Shown here: positions 18,057 to 26,103 of the stretch, piece after piece
Numbering within the stretch: the stretch's first letter is position 1
Layout of the letters: the number at the start of each line of letters is the position of its first letter
Assembly: GCF_003002925.1 (NCBI RefSeq)
Contig: NZ_PVTK01000011.1
Coordinates: 1 to 64,000 of the forward strand
Length of the DNA stretch: 64,000 bases
Origin: Vreelandella songnenensis
Lineage (GTDB): Bacteria > Pseudomonadota > Gammaproteobacteria > Pseudomonadales > Halomonadaceae
Direction of reading: 5' to 3'
Program-made: the position numbers and the translations under genes
The notes under the pieces: model-generated
Database searches by the model: none
What the model saw: only the letters and a program-made list of their open reading frames with translations
What the model was told of the DNA's origin: nothing

Positions 18057-18974
18057 ATGAAAATCGGATTTTCCAACCTGATGATGATCAATACTCGCCG
18101 CGAGCCTTCCTCTGGGCCGAGCGCGGCGCGGGTAACAGGCCACCCCTTGTCGGTTGCCGCCCCCAACACGGAGGACCCTCAGACTAAACGGCTCAAGAAA
18201 CAGAAAGAAGCGTTTGAAGCGTTAGCATCGCTACCCAGCCCCAAGGAGTCTGCGATGCAGAACGCTGCGCAAAAAGTGGGGTTTTTAAAGCTGCGGTTAG
18301 AATCGCTTAAAGCCATGATGCGTTTTGCCTCACCCGAACAGCTTAAATCCATGGCCAGCGAGCTTAAAAGTATTGCGCGAGAGTTAGGCGTGGCGGCTCG
18401 GCAATTAAGTAATAGCGGCGGCGGCAATGCTGGCCCTTCTGTCACACCTACGGCGACGGGTACCCAGCCCCTAGGCAGTATTCCTTCGGCATCTTCTGCA
18501 GACAGTGCGGAAAACAATGGGGCAGAAGCAGATACCCAAGCCGCCAACGCGACGCTTGCTAGTGCTGAAGAGGCCGCGGCTACCCAAAAAAATGATGAAC
18601 AGAAAGAGCAGGAAAAAGATACAACGTCTACCGCTGAGATTGCGCCGAACGAACCCACTGCGGCTCCCTCCTCATCGCCTCAGGATACCCGCCGCCCTCA
18701 CGAGACTAGCGCCAGCGAACACGCCCTGCGCGGCATTCTGATTGATGCTAAAAAAGAACTGCAGGAAGCCATCAATGAACTGAAGATACGTCTGCGTGAA
18801 GAGGATAAAGAGGCGCGCCGCGAGCTCAAAAAGGCCGAGGAAGATATGGCCAAGCTTGACCGCTCGCTTGCCCAGTCAACGTCCAACGCGCTTTATTCTT
18901 CGCTGGGCCAGATGTTGCCAGTGGCTACCAGCGATCTCAGCTCAGCCACCGCCACTATCAATGTAGAAGCTTAG
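18057..18974 (+). CDS. Hypothetical coiled-coil protein with low-complexity middle
   Basis: 305 residues, not recognised. No signal peptide is evident. Residues about 40-130 are helical and charged (KKQKEAFEALASLPSPKES, KSMASELKSIARELGVAARQ). Residues about 130-225 are low complexity, rich in Ala, Ser, Thr, Pro and acidic residues. Residues about 230-280 form a strong heptad-like coiled coil (KKELQEAINELKIRLREEDK, RRELKKAEEDMAKLDRSLA), then a Ser/Ala-rich tail. It is a single gene with a strong terminator. The layout suggests a structural or scaffold protein, but nothing in the neighbours says which process. Confidence 0.6.
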   Translation: MKIGFSNLMMINTRREPSSGPSAARVTGHPLSVAAPNTEDPQTKRLKKQKEAFEALASLPSPKESAMQNAAQKVGFLKLRLESLKAMMRFASPEQLKSMASELKSIARELGVAARQLSNSGGGNAGPSVTPTATGTQPLGSIPSASSADSAENNGAEADTQAANATLASAEEAAATQKNDEQKEQEKDTTSTAEIAPNEPTAAPSSSPQDTRRPHETSASEHALRGILIDAKKELQEAINELKIRLREEDKEARRELKKAEEDMAKLDRSLAQSTSNALYSSLGQMLPVATSDLSSATATINVEA

Positions 18975-18989
18975 CGATCACCCTAGTTG

Positions 18990-19032
18990 AAAGACGCCCC
19001 GCCGGGAGCTATCCGGCGGGGCGTCTTCATTT
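18990..19032 (+). terminator. Intrinsic terminator after the coiled-coil gene
   Basis: 15-bp perfect stem (18991-19005 with 19013-19027) rich in GC, 7-nt loop, followed by TTCATTT. It lies between convergent genes and may serve both. Confidence 0.8.
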
Positions 19033-19063
19033 CACACTCGCCCTACTGTGATCATTCGATGTG

Positions 19064-20905
19064 TCAGAAGCGCTTGCCCAGACTCAGAAACAGCGCGCTG
19101 CTGCGTGCGTCGTCGAGGTCAACATTCGCCCCAATTTGAGCATCAACGCCGCCTAGCGTGGTGCGTACACCGGCATCGAGTTCGACGTAGTCGCGATCAA
19201 TATCGAGCCTAGGAACACGGTAGTCTCCCAACTGCGGCAGACTTTGCAGAGTGGCGCTGGCCTCCTCCTGCTTTTCGAACTCGCGGTGGTAGCTGAGCTG
19301 CAGGTAGGGGTTGAAGCCCGGCCCGTTGCGCCGGATTTGCCAGCCAAGACGGCCCACCAGTGAGTCGACGTCGCGATCGGGGTAGCCAAGCGCGGTCGAG
19401 GACGACGCCGCCTCATCAAAACCGTCAAGCTCTACGCGCTGCCAGGTCAGTCCCGCCACCGGGCCGGTGCGCACGTCGCCCTCGGCGGTCGAGAAAGTGC
19501 TGAACTCGAAGCCCGCGTTGAGCGCGCCGGTCAGGTTCTTGCCCTCTGTCGATCCTGTATGGCGGCGTGTCGCAGTGCCGAGCTGAACGTTGCGGTCAAG
19601 ATCGACGTCGAGCCAGGTGTAGCTCAACTGGGCGTTGAGCCAAGCGTTCTCTGTATACCAGCCGGAGAAGAGTCCCAAGGTGGTATCCCGGCGCTGAAAA
19701 TCGCCCCGGCCGCCGCCGAAATCGCCATCCTGATCGCCGTAGCCGACGAACCCACCCAGTACGCGTCCGTCCTGATACCAGTCAACGCCCAAGAGCCCCG
19801 CTGGCGTTTTGGCATCGACAATATCCCCTGAGCCGAGGTTTTGCCGCTCGGCGCGCAGGTCGCCCCACCAGCGCAGGCCGTTGTCCAGCGGTACTGCATT
19901 CAGATGTTCCGCGACTCGGTTAGCACGAGTCCGCCCGCTAAGCACTGCCGAGTGGGTTACCAGCTGCTGCAGCTGCGGCGCCTCTATCATCGATACCACG
20001 TACTCGGAGATGATGCGGTGGGTGGCGCTGGTGGGATGAACTTCGTCGGCGAACATGTAGCGCTGCCCGGCATCTGGGGCGACTAGCGTCGTCGGGTTGC
20101 AAAGCGGCAGTGGCTGTGTGCAGGCGGGGTCAGTCACGTTGGTGAACCCGTAGGCGCCGGGCACGGCGGCCACCTCCTGCAGCAGCGCGAAGGTATCGAC
20201 CGGGATCACCTCGGCACCGCTTGCCGCCACGGCGGTATAGAGTGTTTCGTTGTACTGCCGGGCGAGCGCGGTGGCGCCAGCGCTAGTGGCGGGGTCGCCG
20301 TTGAAGCGTGGGGTCAACCCCAGGTCGGGTACGTTGAAAAGCAGCACATGACTGGCACCGGCCTTCTCGAGCGCTCCGATCACCGCGGCGGTCCCGGAGG
20401 CTGCACTGGTGATGACACTCGCGGCGTCAGCCCCTTCCCCCACCGTAAACAGGTCGTTGGCACCAGCCCAGACGGCGTAGAGCGTGTCGCCCTCGGCGAC
20501 ACCACCGGTCGTGGCAAGATAACTCTCCAGCTGGTCGCTTACCGATGGCGCCGCCCCGAACAGGCTGCCCGAGGGGGCGGATACCCGAGCGCCACCGACG
20601 GCGTAGTTGTTGCCGCCGGCATTGGCGGGCGCGGCATTGGAGCCATAGTAAGCGGCAACCTGCTCGGACCACACAGGCCCGGGGTTGTCGGTGAAACGAC
20701 CCACGAAATCGAGCTGACCGGCCGGTACGGAAAGCAACTGCTCGATGGTGGCGCGGTAGTAACCGCTATCGGTCAGGCTGTCACCGAAGAAGACGGTATC
20801 GTCGAAGGTGTCATTGAAAGTAGTATCGGCAAGTGTGGGAAGCGGCAAAGCGCCGACTCCAACGAGGGCTCCCAGCGCCAGGCGCCGGTAACGTGACGTT
20901 AGCAT
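19064..20905 (-). CDS. GDSL esterase/lipase autotransporter (EstA-like)
   Basis: 613-residue type Va autotransporter. A signal peptide ends near residue 27 (PLPTLADT). The passenger is a GDSL/SGNH esterase: block I FFGDSLTDSGYY (nucleophile Ser), block III GANDLF (Asn), block V DEVHPTSATHR (Asp and His). From about residue 340 comes a 12-strand beta-barrel-type domain ending in LFLSLGKRF, with terminal Phe for BAM insertion. It matches the size and order of EstA of Pseudomonas, an outer-membrane-anchored esterase acting on short- and medium-chain esters. The true substrate is unknown. A single gene, convergent with the coiled-coil gene. Confidence 0.92.
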   Translation of the reverse strand: MLTSRYRRLALGALVGVGALPLPTLADTTFNDTFDDTVFFGDSLTDSGYYRATIEQLLSVPAGQLDFVGRFTDNPGPVWSEQVAAYYGSNAAPANAGGNNYAVGGARVSAPSGSLFGAAPSVSDQLESYLATTGGVAEGDTLYAVWAGANDLFTVGEGADAASVITSAASGTAAVIGALEKAGASHVLLFNVPDLGLTPRFNGDPATSAGATALARQYNETLYTAVAASGAEVIPVDTFALLQEVAAVPGAYGFTNVTDPACTQPLPLCNPTTLVAPDAGQRYMFADEVHPTSATHRIISEYVVSMIEAPQLQQLVTHSAVLSGRTRANRVAEHLNAVPLDNGLRWWGDLRAERQNLGSGDIVDAKTPAGLLGVDWYQDGRVLGGFVGYGDQDGDFGGGRGDFQRRDTTLGLFSGWYTENAWLNAQLSYTWLDVDLDRNVQLGTATRRHTGSTEGKNLTGALNAGFEFSTFSTAEGDVRTGPVAGLTWQRVELDGFDEAASSSTALGYPDRDVDSLVGRLGWQIRRNGPGFNPYLQLSYHREFEKQEEASATLQSLPQLGDYRVPRLDIDRDYVELDAGVRTTLGGVDAQIGANVDLDDARSSALFLSLGKRF

Positions 20906-21300
20906 GACATCGATCCCCTGGTGGCTATTGTTGTGTGTCGATGGGCGTTGCCCGGCCGAATGCCAGCACCGGTGAAGCCGAACGAGCCATGCGTTTATGA
21001 CATAGCGGTGGGTTCACGACAAGAACAAGCACCGTAAACTGTTCGGGTACCTATCGACAGTCTCTTGCAGGCATTGTGCAACGGCTATTAACGCTAGCAA
21101 AAGATACCCCTGATCGGGTCGATAGATAATTCTGGTAGCAAACGGAGTAGGTCATGAAAGTTGCCAGTAGCTTCTATAAAGACAAACTCTATCACTTCAA
21201 GTATTAACGTCGCCGTTTAGTCACCAACTCTGAGCGTGGTAAAGAGCGACTAGAATTAATGCCTTAGCGTTACTTGTCATACGTAGCAAGCCAGCAACCC
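20906..21300. other. Intergenic region upstream of the esterase gene
   Basis: About 395 bases. The part next to 20905 must carry the esterase promoter, but I could not pick clear hexamers. At 21154 a short frame starts MKVASSFYKDK, stops after 17 codons and continues as RRRLVTNSERGKER in the same frame; it could be a worn-out small gene. Nothing else is seen. Confidence 0.4.
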
Positions 21301-21861
21301 TTACTCTTTTATACTCGCCAATACCTCTTCGGTTATACAAATAGTGGCATACTCCCCTTTCAGATTCGCCAGCGACATGGCGTGTACTTCTTCTGCCGAG
21401 CGCTGTGTACCCGCGTAATCCTGCTTGGCAAAGGTAAAAGTGGCATCGGCAACGAGGTAGGTATCAAAGCCCAGATTACCGGCCGTACGGGCGGTGGCTT
21501 CCACAGAGTTACTGGTGCTGACGCCGGTAATAATCAGCCGCTTGATCTCGCGAGCGTGAAGCCAGCGCTCTAAACCTGAGTTGGTGAATGCGCAGGGTAT
21601 GTTCTTTTCCACTACATGTTCTTTAGGTTGCGGGACTAGTGCGGGCTGGAACTCTGCGCCTGGTTGCCCTGGCCAAAATGGCGAGCTGGGCGTGCGTGAG
21701 ATATGGCGTACATGCACTACGGGCCAGCCCGCTTTACGCCATTCAATGAGCAGGCTCTGAACATTATTTTCGGCATCCGGATTATTGCGCTCACCAATGG
21801 CGGGATCGCTCATTCCTCGCTGCATATCGATGACCATCAGGGCGGCAAGTTGATTACTCAT
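21301..21861 (-). CDS. Isochorismatase-like hydrolase lacking the usual catalytic cysteine
   Basis: 186-residue isochorismatase/cysteine-hydrolase fold: ALMVIDMQRGMSD with the catalytic Asp, VVHVRHISRTP, VEKNIPCAFTNSGLERWL with the catalytic Lys, and RLIITGVSTSNSVEATARTAG. In active cysteine hydrolases the last motif reads T..(C)V..TAR; here Ser replaces the nucleophilic Cys. This variant occurs in a recognisable subgroup, so the protein may have another activity or use Ser. The substrate cannot be predicted. It stands alone, with low similarity in context to neighbours. Confidence 0.8.
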   Translation of the reverse strand: MSNQLAALMVIDMQRGMSDPAIGERNNPDAENNVQSLLIEWRKAGWPVVHVRHISRTPSSPFWPGQPGAEFQPALVPQPKEHVVEKNIPCAFTNSGLERWLHAREIKRLIITGVSTSNSVEATARTAGNLGFDTYLVADATFTFAKQDYAGTQRSAEEVHAMSLANLKGEYATICITEEVLASIKE

Positions 21862-21959
21862 TGTTAATTCAACGTCCTCTTTTGTGTGCTTCTTGGATCA
21901 GAAATACACTCAGGCACGAATAGGAAAACTAAGCGATACTGGCTAACCAATACGTTCAA

Positions 21960-22406
21960 TTATTTAAAATACTTTAACCACCGGTACAGCTTGCCTAAAA
22001 AACGTGTGCCCAGCATTAATCCAATGCTTAATATAACCACTGCCAGCGAACCGTAAGCCACCATTCCGCCCCACGTCCATTGGCTAATCGCCGTGCCCAA
22101 GTGCTGAACGAAAAGATACACGCCGATTAAGAAGCTACCGGCCCGTACCAAGCCTGCCTCGCTGATGGATAAGGCTGAGTCAGCGCTATCATTTTCATGA
22201 ATTTTATTGGCCAGAGTTACGGCAGAAAACCACAGTGCGATGCCTACGATGATAGGAATAACGATGGTAGCCACTAGTCCTGGCAGCCACTGGGTTAGCT
22301 CTGCCTCAAAGCTTGGGCTAAACAGCAACGGCGATGCGCTAAGTAAAGGATTGATAGCAAGGTAAACGGCGAGCAATCGAATCAGCAGAATGGAGAAGGG
22401 TTTCAT
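21960..22406 (-). CDS. Hypothetical membrane protein
   Basis: 148 residues with about four hydrophobic helices (ILLIRLLAVYLAINPLLSA, LVATIVIPIIVGIALWFSA, AGSFLIGVYLFVQHLGTAI, SLAVVILSIGLMLGTRFLG) and a short C-terminal RWLKYFK. Not recognised. No catalytic motif is visible and no operon partner is adjacent: 150 bp separate it from the next minus-strand gene, and a strong hairpin stands between. Confidence 0.55.
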   Translation of the reverse strand: MKPFSILLIRLLAVYLAINPLLSASPLLFSPSFEAELTQWLPGLVATIVIPIIVGIALWFSAVTLANKIHENDSADSALSISEAGLVRAGSFLIGVYLFVQHLGTAISQWTWGGMVAYGSLAVVILSIGLMLGTRFLGKLYRWLKYFK

Positions 22407-22474
22407 TGATTTACCTCACACTTAAAACTTCAGCATAAGCCAAATTAGGTACCAAAGCCCGGGGCAGATACAAT

Positions 22475-22504
22475 ATTGCCCTGATAATTGCTTATCAGGG
22501 CAAT
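22475..22504. terminator. 13-bp hairpin, probable terminator
   Basis: Perfect stem ATTGCCCTGATAA/TTATCAGGGCAAT around TTGC, 52 bp after the stop of the secreted-protein gene. It has no long T run on either strand, so termination may be Rho-assisted or the hairpin may act in mRNA stability. Confidence 0.5.
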
Positions 22505-22555
22505 GAGGAAGCATCGTTGTATCTAAGAATTACGGGACTGCTCAGGATCGACTGA

Positions 22556-23017
22556 TTAGCGATCCCGAATGGCAATGGGGCCGATGGGCGCGACGTTAGG
22601 CATAAACAGCATCACCTCATTAACATCATGCATAGGGGCAACGAAATCGGCTTTCCAGGAACCGACGCGCGGGTTCTTGGAAGGATCGTAGTTAAAGCCT
22701 AGATGCAGGTTATCCGGTGCGACCACGCCACCATCTTCACGCAGCAGTGAGAACGACTGGTCACCGAACTCGGCGTAGATGAGCCCATCGATACGCTCTA
22801 GCGGAATGTCTTCGTAAATGAGCTCGCCGGAGTAGCCGGGGTAGTCAGTGACAAAGCGCACTTCAATATGCAAAACGCCATCCTTGCGCACGGCCTTGTA
22901 CGGTTCGGCATAGGCGTGGCCGCTGGCAGTGGGCGCGCGTTCAGCGTTGAGTGCAAAGGCGGGTGTACTTACCGATATGGTTAACAGGAGAAAACAGAAA
23001 AAGGCGCGAAACGTCAT
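22556..23017 (-). CDS. Hypothetical secreted protein
   Basis: 153 residues with a clear signal peptide (FFCFLLLTISVSTPAFA-L, cleavage near 22). The mature part is mostly beta-like, with GVLHIEVRFVTDYPGYSGEL, an acidic middle and a short basic end. Not recognised. It lies 83 bp downstream of the alkaline phosphatase on the same strand with an AGAGCCGCC/GGCGGCTCT hairpin between, so it may share or attenuate that transcript. A periplasmic role beside phosphate scavenging is possible but unsupported. Confidence 0.6.
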   Translation of the reverse strand: MTFRAFFCFLLLTISVSTPAFALNAERAPTASGHAYAEPYKAVRKDGVLHIEVRFVTDYPGYSGELIYEDIPLERIDGLIYAEFGDQSFSLLREDGGVVAPDNLHLGFNYDPSKNPRVGSWKADFVAPMHDVNEVMLFMPNVAPIGPIAIRDR

Positions 23018-23054
23018 GGCTGGCTCTTTGAGGGGGATAAGTGACGAATGGATC

Positions 23055-23076
23055 AGAGCCGCCCGAAGGCGGCTCT
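23055..23076. terminator. Hairpin between alkaline phosphatase and secreted-protein genes
   Basis: Stem AGAGCCGCC/GGCGGCTCT with CGAA tetraloop, 9 bp perfect, but no T run follows on the minus strand. It may be a partial terminator or an mRNA-processing structure. Confidence 0.45.
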
Positions 23077-23100
23077 AATGTCGTGCAAATGCTAACGAAT

Positions 23101-24540
23101 TTACTCTTCGTCGATACCGAAGGCGTTCATGCCCGCGCGGAATACGTCGGTATTATCGATCCAGTAATGGCTGTCTTCATCCACTTCGTAGCGAGAAAGC
23201 CCTTCTTCTTGCTGAGCGATATCGAAGAAGAACTCGGCGCCTGCACCGTGTGCATACAGCGGCACCAGCTCACGCGTGTGAGTATCGGAGTGCCAGCGAA
23301 CCAGCGGTAGCGCGCCGGCGCCCTGATTGACGATTGGGCTGTAGGCATTGACGTCGGAATCAGGCCCTTGCAGCAGGCCGTTGCCGTGATCGGTGGTCAC
23401 GATGATCAGCGTATCGTCCCAGGAGCTGTTGTTTTCTACCCACTCGACAGCGGCTTCGACCGCTTCGTTGAAGTCGATCTGCTCTTCGATGATACGCGGC
23501 AGGTTATTGGCGTGGGCGGCCCAATCAACGGCACCACCTTCCACCATCAGAAAGAAGCCGTTCTCGCTACCGTTTTCGCTGGCGTTGAGTACATTCAAGG
23601 CTGCGCCGGTCAGGGTGGCCAAGCTCGGTGAGGTATCCAGGAAGTTTCCTCCGGCCACGCCAGGGCGATTGTACTGCAGGGTCTGAATGTTCTGCACCAG
23701 ACCCAGCATCTTGTCCTTGGGCAGGTCAAGCTCACCGGCGGCCAGGGCTTCAAAGTCTTCCTTGCTTTCGATAAAGGCGTAATCCGTTTCACCGTCCATC
23801 AGGCGCTGGTAGTACTCTTCACCACCGATAAACCGGAAATTGCTCTCGCCGGGGTTTTCGACACGCTCGCCTGCCGCATCGTAATAAGGGTGGCCGGTAC
23901 CGATGGCTACCGTGGCAAGGCCGGAATCAACGATTTCGCGGCCAATCGCGCTATAGTCGTTGCGGCTTACGTTATGGGCCAGGAAACCGGCCGGGGTGGC
24001 GTGTGAAATCTGCACTGAAGAGACAACGCCCAATGCCCGGCCGCTCTCGACGGTGTACTCACCGATATGCTTGAGCGACTCATCGTCGTTGGACCAGTTG
24101 ATGGCGTTGTTGAAGGTCTTCTGGCCAGAGGCCAGCGCGGTCGCCGCCGCGGCGCTGTCGGTGTAATCGGCGCGGGCGTAGTCGTAACCGGCAAAGTAGC
24201 CTTTGTAGTTACCCAGACTACCTTCATAAACCGTGTCTACCGCTTCGTCGTTCCAGAGCTCGGCGGGCTCGAACGTGACCGTTCCTTCATCGCTCTTGGT
24301 GGGCGTGTTGGAGGTATTCAGCGGGTGGGTGGCCATGAAGAGCTGTACGTCGAATTCATCATAGACTTCGTGGCCCAGTGCGCCATGCCGGAAGTAGCTT
24401 GCCGCGCGGAACGTCTCGATGCCCGTGCCGTCGGTGATCATCAGAATGACGTTCTTGGTCGCTTCGTCCTGCGCCAGTACCGGCGTCACCATGGCCGATG
24501 CCAGTGCCAATGTAAGTGCATGCCGCTTAAAGTTTTTCAT
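23101..24540 (-). CDS. Alkaline phosphatase (PhoA family), secreted
   Basis: 479 residues with a signal peptide (HALTLALASAMVTPVLAQ). Metal and catalytic motifs of the PhoA family: ILMITDGTG (Zn/Mg Asp), ADYTDSAAAATALASGQKT (Asp-Ser nucleophile), MVEGGAVDWAAHANN, and IVTTDHGNG (Asp, His). It hydrolyses phosphomonoesters in the periplasm or outside. The protein is very acidic, as expected for a salt-adapted exoenzyme. AGGGA lies 6 nt before the ATG. A Pho-box-like repeat lies 59-76 bp upstream, and a Na/Pi cotransporter gene is nearby, together suggesting phosphate scavenging. Confidence 0.92.
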   Translation of the reverse strand: MKNFKRHALTLALASAMVTPVLAQDEATKNVILMITDGTGIETFRAASYFRHGALGHEVYDEFDVQLFMATHPLNTSNTPTKSDEGTVTFEPAELWNDEAVDTVYEGSLGNYKGYFAGYDYARADYTDSAAAATALASGQKTFNNAINWSNDDESLKHIGEYTVESGRALGVVSSVQISHATPAGFLAHNVSRNDYSAIGREIVDSGLATVAIGTGHPYYDAAGERVENPGESNFRFIGGEEYYQRLMDGETDYAFIESKEDFEALAAGELDLPKDKMLGLVQNIQTLQYNRPGVAGGNFLDTSPSLATLTGAALNVLNASENGSENGFFLMVEGGAVDWAAHANNLPRIIEEQIDFNEAVEAAVEWVENNSSWDDTLIIVTTDHGNGLLQGPDSDVNAYSPIVNQGAGALPLVRWHSDTHTRELVPLYAHGAGAEFFFDIAQQEEGLSRYEVDEDSHYWIDNTDVFRAGMNAFGIDEE

Positions 24541-24598
24541 TTTAATCCCTAGGCTAAATTTAACTAACTGACTATTCGAACAAGCCTAGCGTGGGAAA

Positions 24599-24616
24599 AT
24601 GTCATTTTCGTGAAGG
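24599..24616 (-). promoter_or_regulatory. Pho-box-like direct repeat before alkaline phosphatase
   Basis: Minus strand CCTTCACGAAAATGACAT. Two TCAC/ACAT-type half sites stand 11 bp apart around an A-rich centre, matching the PhoB box (CTGTCAT repeats, 11-bp period) at about 11 of 18 positions by eye. It is 59-76 bp before the ATG. Confidence 0.35.
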
Positions 24617-24728
24617 CTAATAAAGTAAATTAATTTAGCTACTCATCACCAAGCGTTTCAAGAAGCTGACCTAAATGCTTTCTTCAAGGAGTATTAACCA
24701 ATGCTTGCACGCTTCGATACGCCATTTA

Positions 24729-24748
24729 TACTGTATACATAAACATGA
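24729..24748. promoter_or_regulatory. LexA (SOS) box upstream of the SplB-like gene
   Basis: TACTGTATACATAAACATGA fits the gammaproteobacterial LexA box CTG-N10-CAG with one mismatch (CAT for CAG) and the preferred TA-rich interior. It is 20 bp before the chosen ATG, where bound LexA would block transcription. Confidence 0.65.
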
Positions 24749-24767
24749 TTTAAGTAGAGGCAGGCAA

Positions 24768-25853
24768 ATGGCGTCTCCTGGCGAACCGCCCCAAGGTTCA
24801 AGCGTATATAAAGGCCGCGGGGCGACCTACGACCCGGCTAACCGCTTCGCGCCGACCCACAGCATTGCCGAAGACGACGGCTGGTGGCAGGAAGAAGCCT
24901 CCACCACGCTTGCCACTGAGGTACGCGAGGAAAACAGCAAAAGTGCGCTGTCCTGGAACACCTCCCCCGACCTTCCGTTTGATCGCTCATTAAACCCTTA
25001 TCGCGGCTGCGAGCACGGCTGTGTCTACTGCTTTGCTCGCCCCTCTCACGCTTACTGGGATCTCTCACCGGGGCTTGATTTTGAAACCAGACTGATTGCC
25101 CGTAACGGGCTGGTCGAGCGCTTGAGTGAGGAGTTCTGCAAGCCGGGCTATGTCTGTCGGCCTATCAATCTTTCCGGCAATACCGACTGCTACCAACCTC
25201 TAGAGGCCAAGCGGCAGCTAACGCGCCGTCTGTTGGAGCTGTTGCTGGCCTGCCGCCATCCGGTCACTATCGTGACCAAAAGCACGCTGGTGCTGCGCGA
25301 TTTGCCATTACTCGCGGAAATGGCCGAACACCGCCTGGTACGTGTGTTTGTGAGCCTTACCAGCCTGGATGCCGGCCTCAAGCGCACCCTGGAGCCAAGA
25401 GCGGCCTCCCCCCAGGCGCGCTTGAAGGTAATCAAGGAACTGAACACCGCCGGTATCCCGGTAGGCACGCTGATTTCGCCGGTCATTCCCGGCTTGACCG
25501 ACCACGAGATTGAGCGGCTTCTGGAGGCCGCCAGCCGGGCCGGTGCGCGAACCGCCACCTGGATGCTGCTGCGCCTGCCCCATGAGGTAGCCCCCCTGTT
25601 TGAAGCGTGGCTTGAGACCCACTACCCCGAACGCGCAGCCAAGGTGATGAGCCTGATGCGCCAGTGCCGGGGTGGAAAAGCGTACGATGCCAAGTTCGGC
25701 ACGCGCTTTCGTGGTGAGGGCGTATTTGCCGATCTGATTGCTCAACGCTTTGCTCGCGCCAGCCGCCAGTGGAATTTCCAGTCGCGCACCGAACAGGGGC
25801 TCAACATCCGTGATTTTCGTCCACCTCATGCCCAGGGCAACCTGTTCGATTGA
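24768..25853 (+). CDS. PA0069-family radical SAM protein (spore photoproduct lyase-like)
   Basis: 361 residues. The radical SAM cluster motif CEHGCVYCFARP (CX3CX2C) binds a 4Fe-4S cluster and S-adenosylmethionine. YRGCEHGC and the following YWDLSPGLDFETRLIAR are typical of SplB-related proteins of the PA0069 group. The start at 24768 (MASPGEPPQG) has AGAGG upstream and begins close to the family's GRGATYDPANRF; an open start at 24675 would cover the SOS box. In Pseudomonas aeruginosa the PA0069 homologue is a LexA-regulon gene, consistent with the box seen here. Direct repair of DNA damage is the likely role but is not proven for this family. Confidence 0.88.
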   Translation: MASPGEPPQGSSVYKGRGATYDPANRFAPTHSIAEDDGWWQEEASTTLATEVREENSKSALSWNTSPDLPFDRSLNPYRGCEHGCVYCFARPSHAYWDLSPGLDFETRLIARNGLVERLSEEFCKPGYVCRPINLSGNTDCYQPLEAKRQLTRRLLELLLACRHPVTIVTKSTLVLRDLPLLAEMAEHRLVRVFVSLTSLDAGLKRTLEPRAASPQARLKVIKELNTAGIPVGTLISPVIPGLTDHEIERLLEAASRAGARTATWMLLRLPHEVAPLFEAWLETHYPERAAKVMSLMRQCRGGKAYDAKFGTRFRGEGVFADLIAQRFARASRQWNFQSRTEQGLNIRDFRPPHAQGNLFD

Positions 25854-25868
25854 TCAGGCTTTCAGCGC

Positions 25869-26099
25869 CTAACCGCGGCGGGTTCGCAGCTCATCGAGCA
25901 CTAGCGCGAAAAAACCGCGTATCTCCTGAAGCTTGGGACGCGCCTCGATGATCAGCGAGTCCATCTTCTCAAGCTCCTGAGCTTGAGCTTCCCGGGCATC
26001 GAGCTCGGCTCTGATCTCGTCGATGATCTCGACCGAATCGTTCAGCATGGCCTTCAGCTCGGCGGTCGACGTGGTGTGAATGCTCTGTTCAGTACTCAT
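25869..26099 (-). CDS. Small coiled-coil protein, unknown
   Basis: 76 residues (MSTEQSIHTT...), almost entirely helical and acidic, with a probable coiled coil (SVEIIDEIRAELDAREAQAQ) and a basic end (DELRTRRG). Not recognised. ATG 26099 is preferred because AGGA stands 8 nt upstream; an ATG at 26114 would overlap the cotransporter gene by 11 nt. It follows the Na/Pi cotransporter by 4 bp, so it is probably co-expressed and may be a cytosolic partner. PhoU-like helical domains are common beside such transporters, but this one is too short to be PhoU. Confidence 0.6.
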   Translation of the reverse strand: MSTEQSIHTTSTAELKAMLNDSVEIIDEIRAELDAREAQAQELEKMDSLIIEARPKLQEIRGFFALVLDELRTRRG

Positions 26100-26103
26100 G
26101 GCG

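Noticed and set aside
21154..21267. MKVASSFYKDK... frame with in-frame stop, vaguely like the type B ribosomal protein L36 start
   Set aside because: Only the first six residues and an RRR triplet resemble L36; the cysteine/histidine zinc motifs are absent and a stop interrupts after 17 codons. Too little to call a pseudogene.
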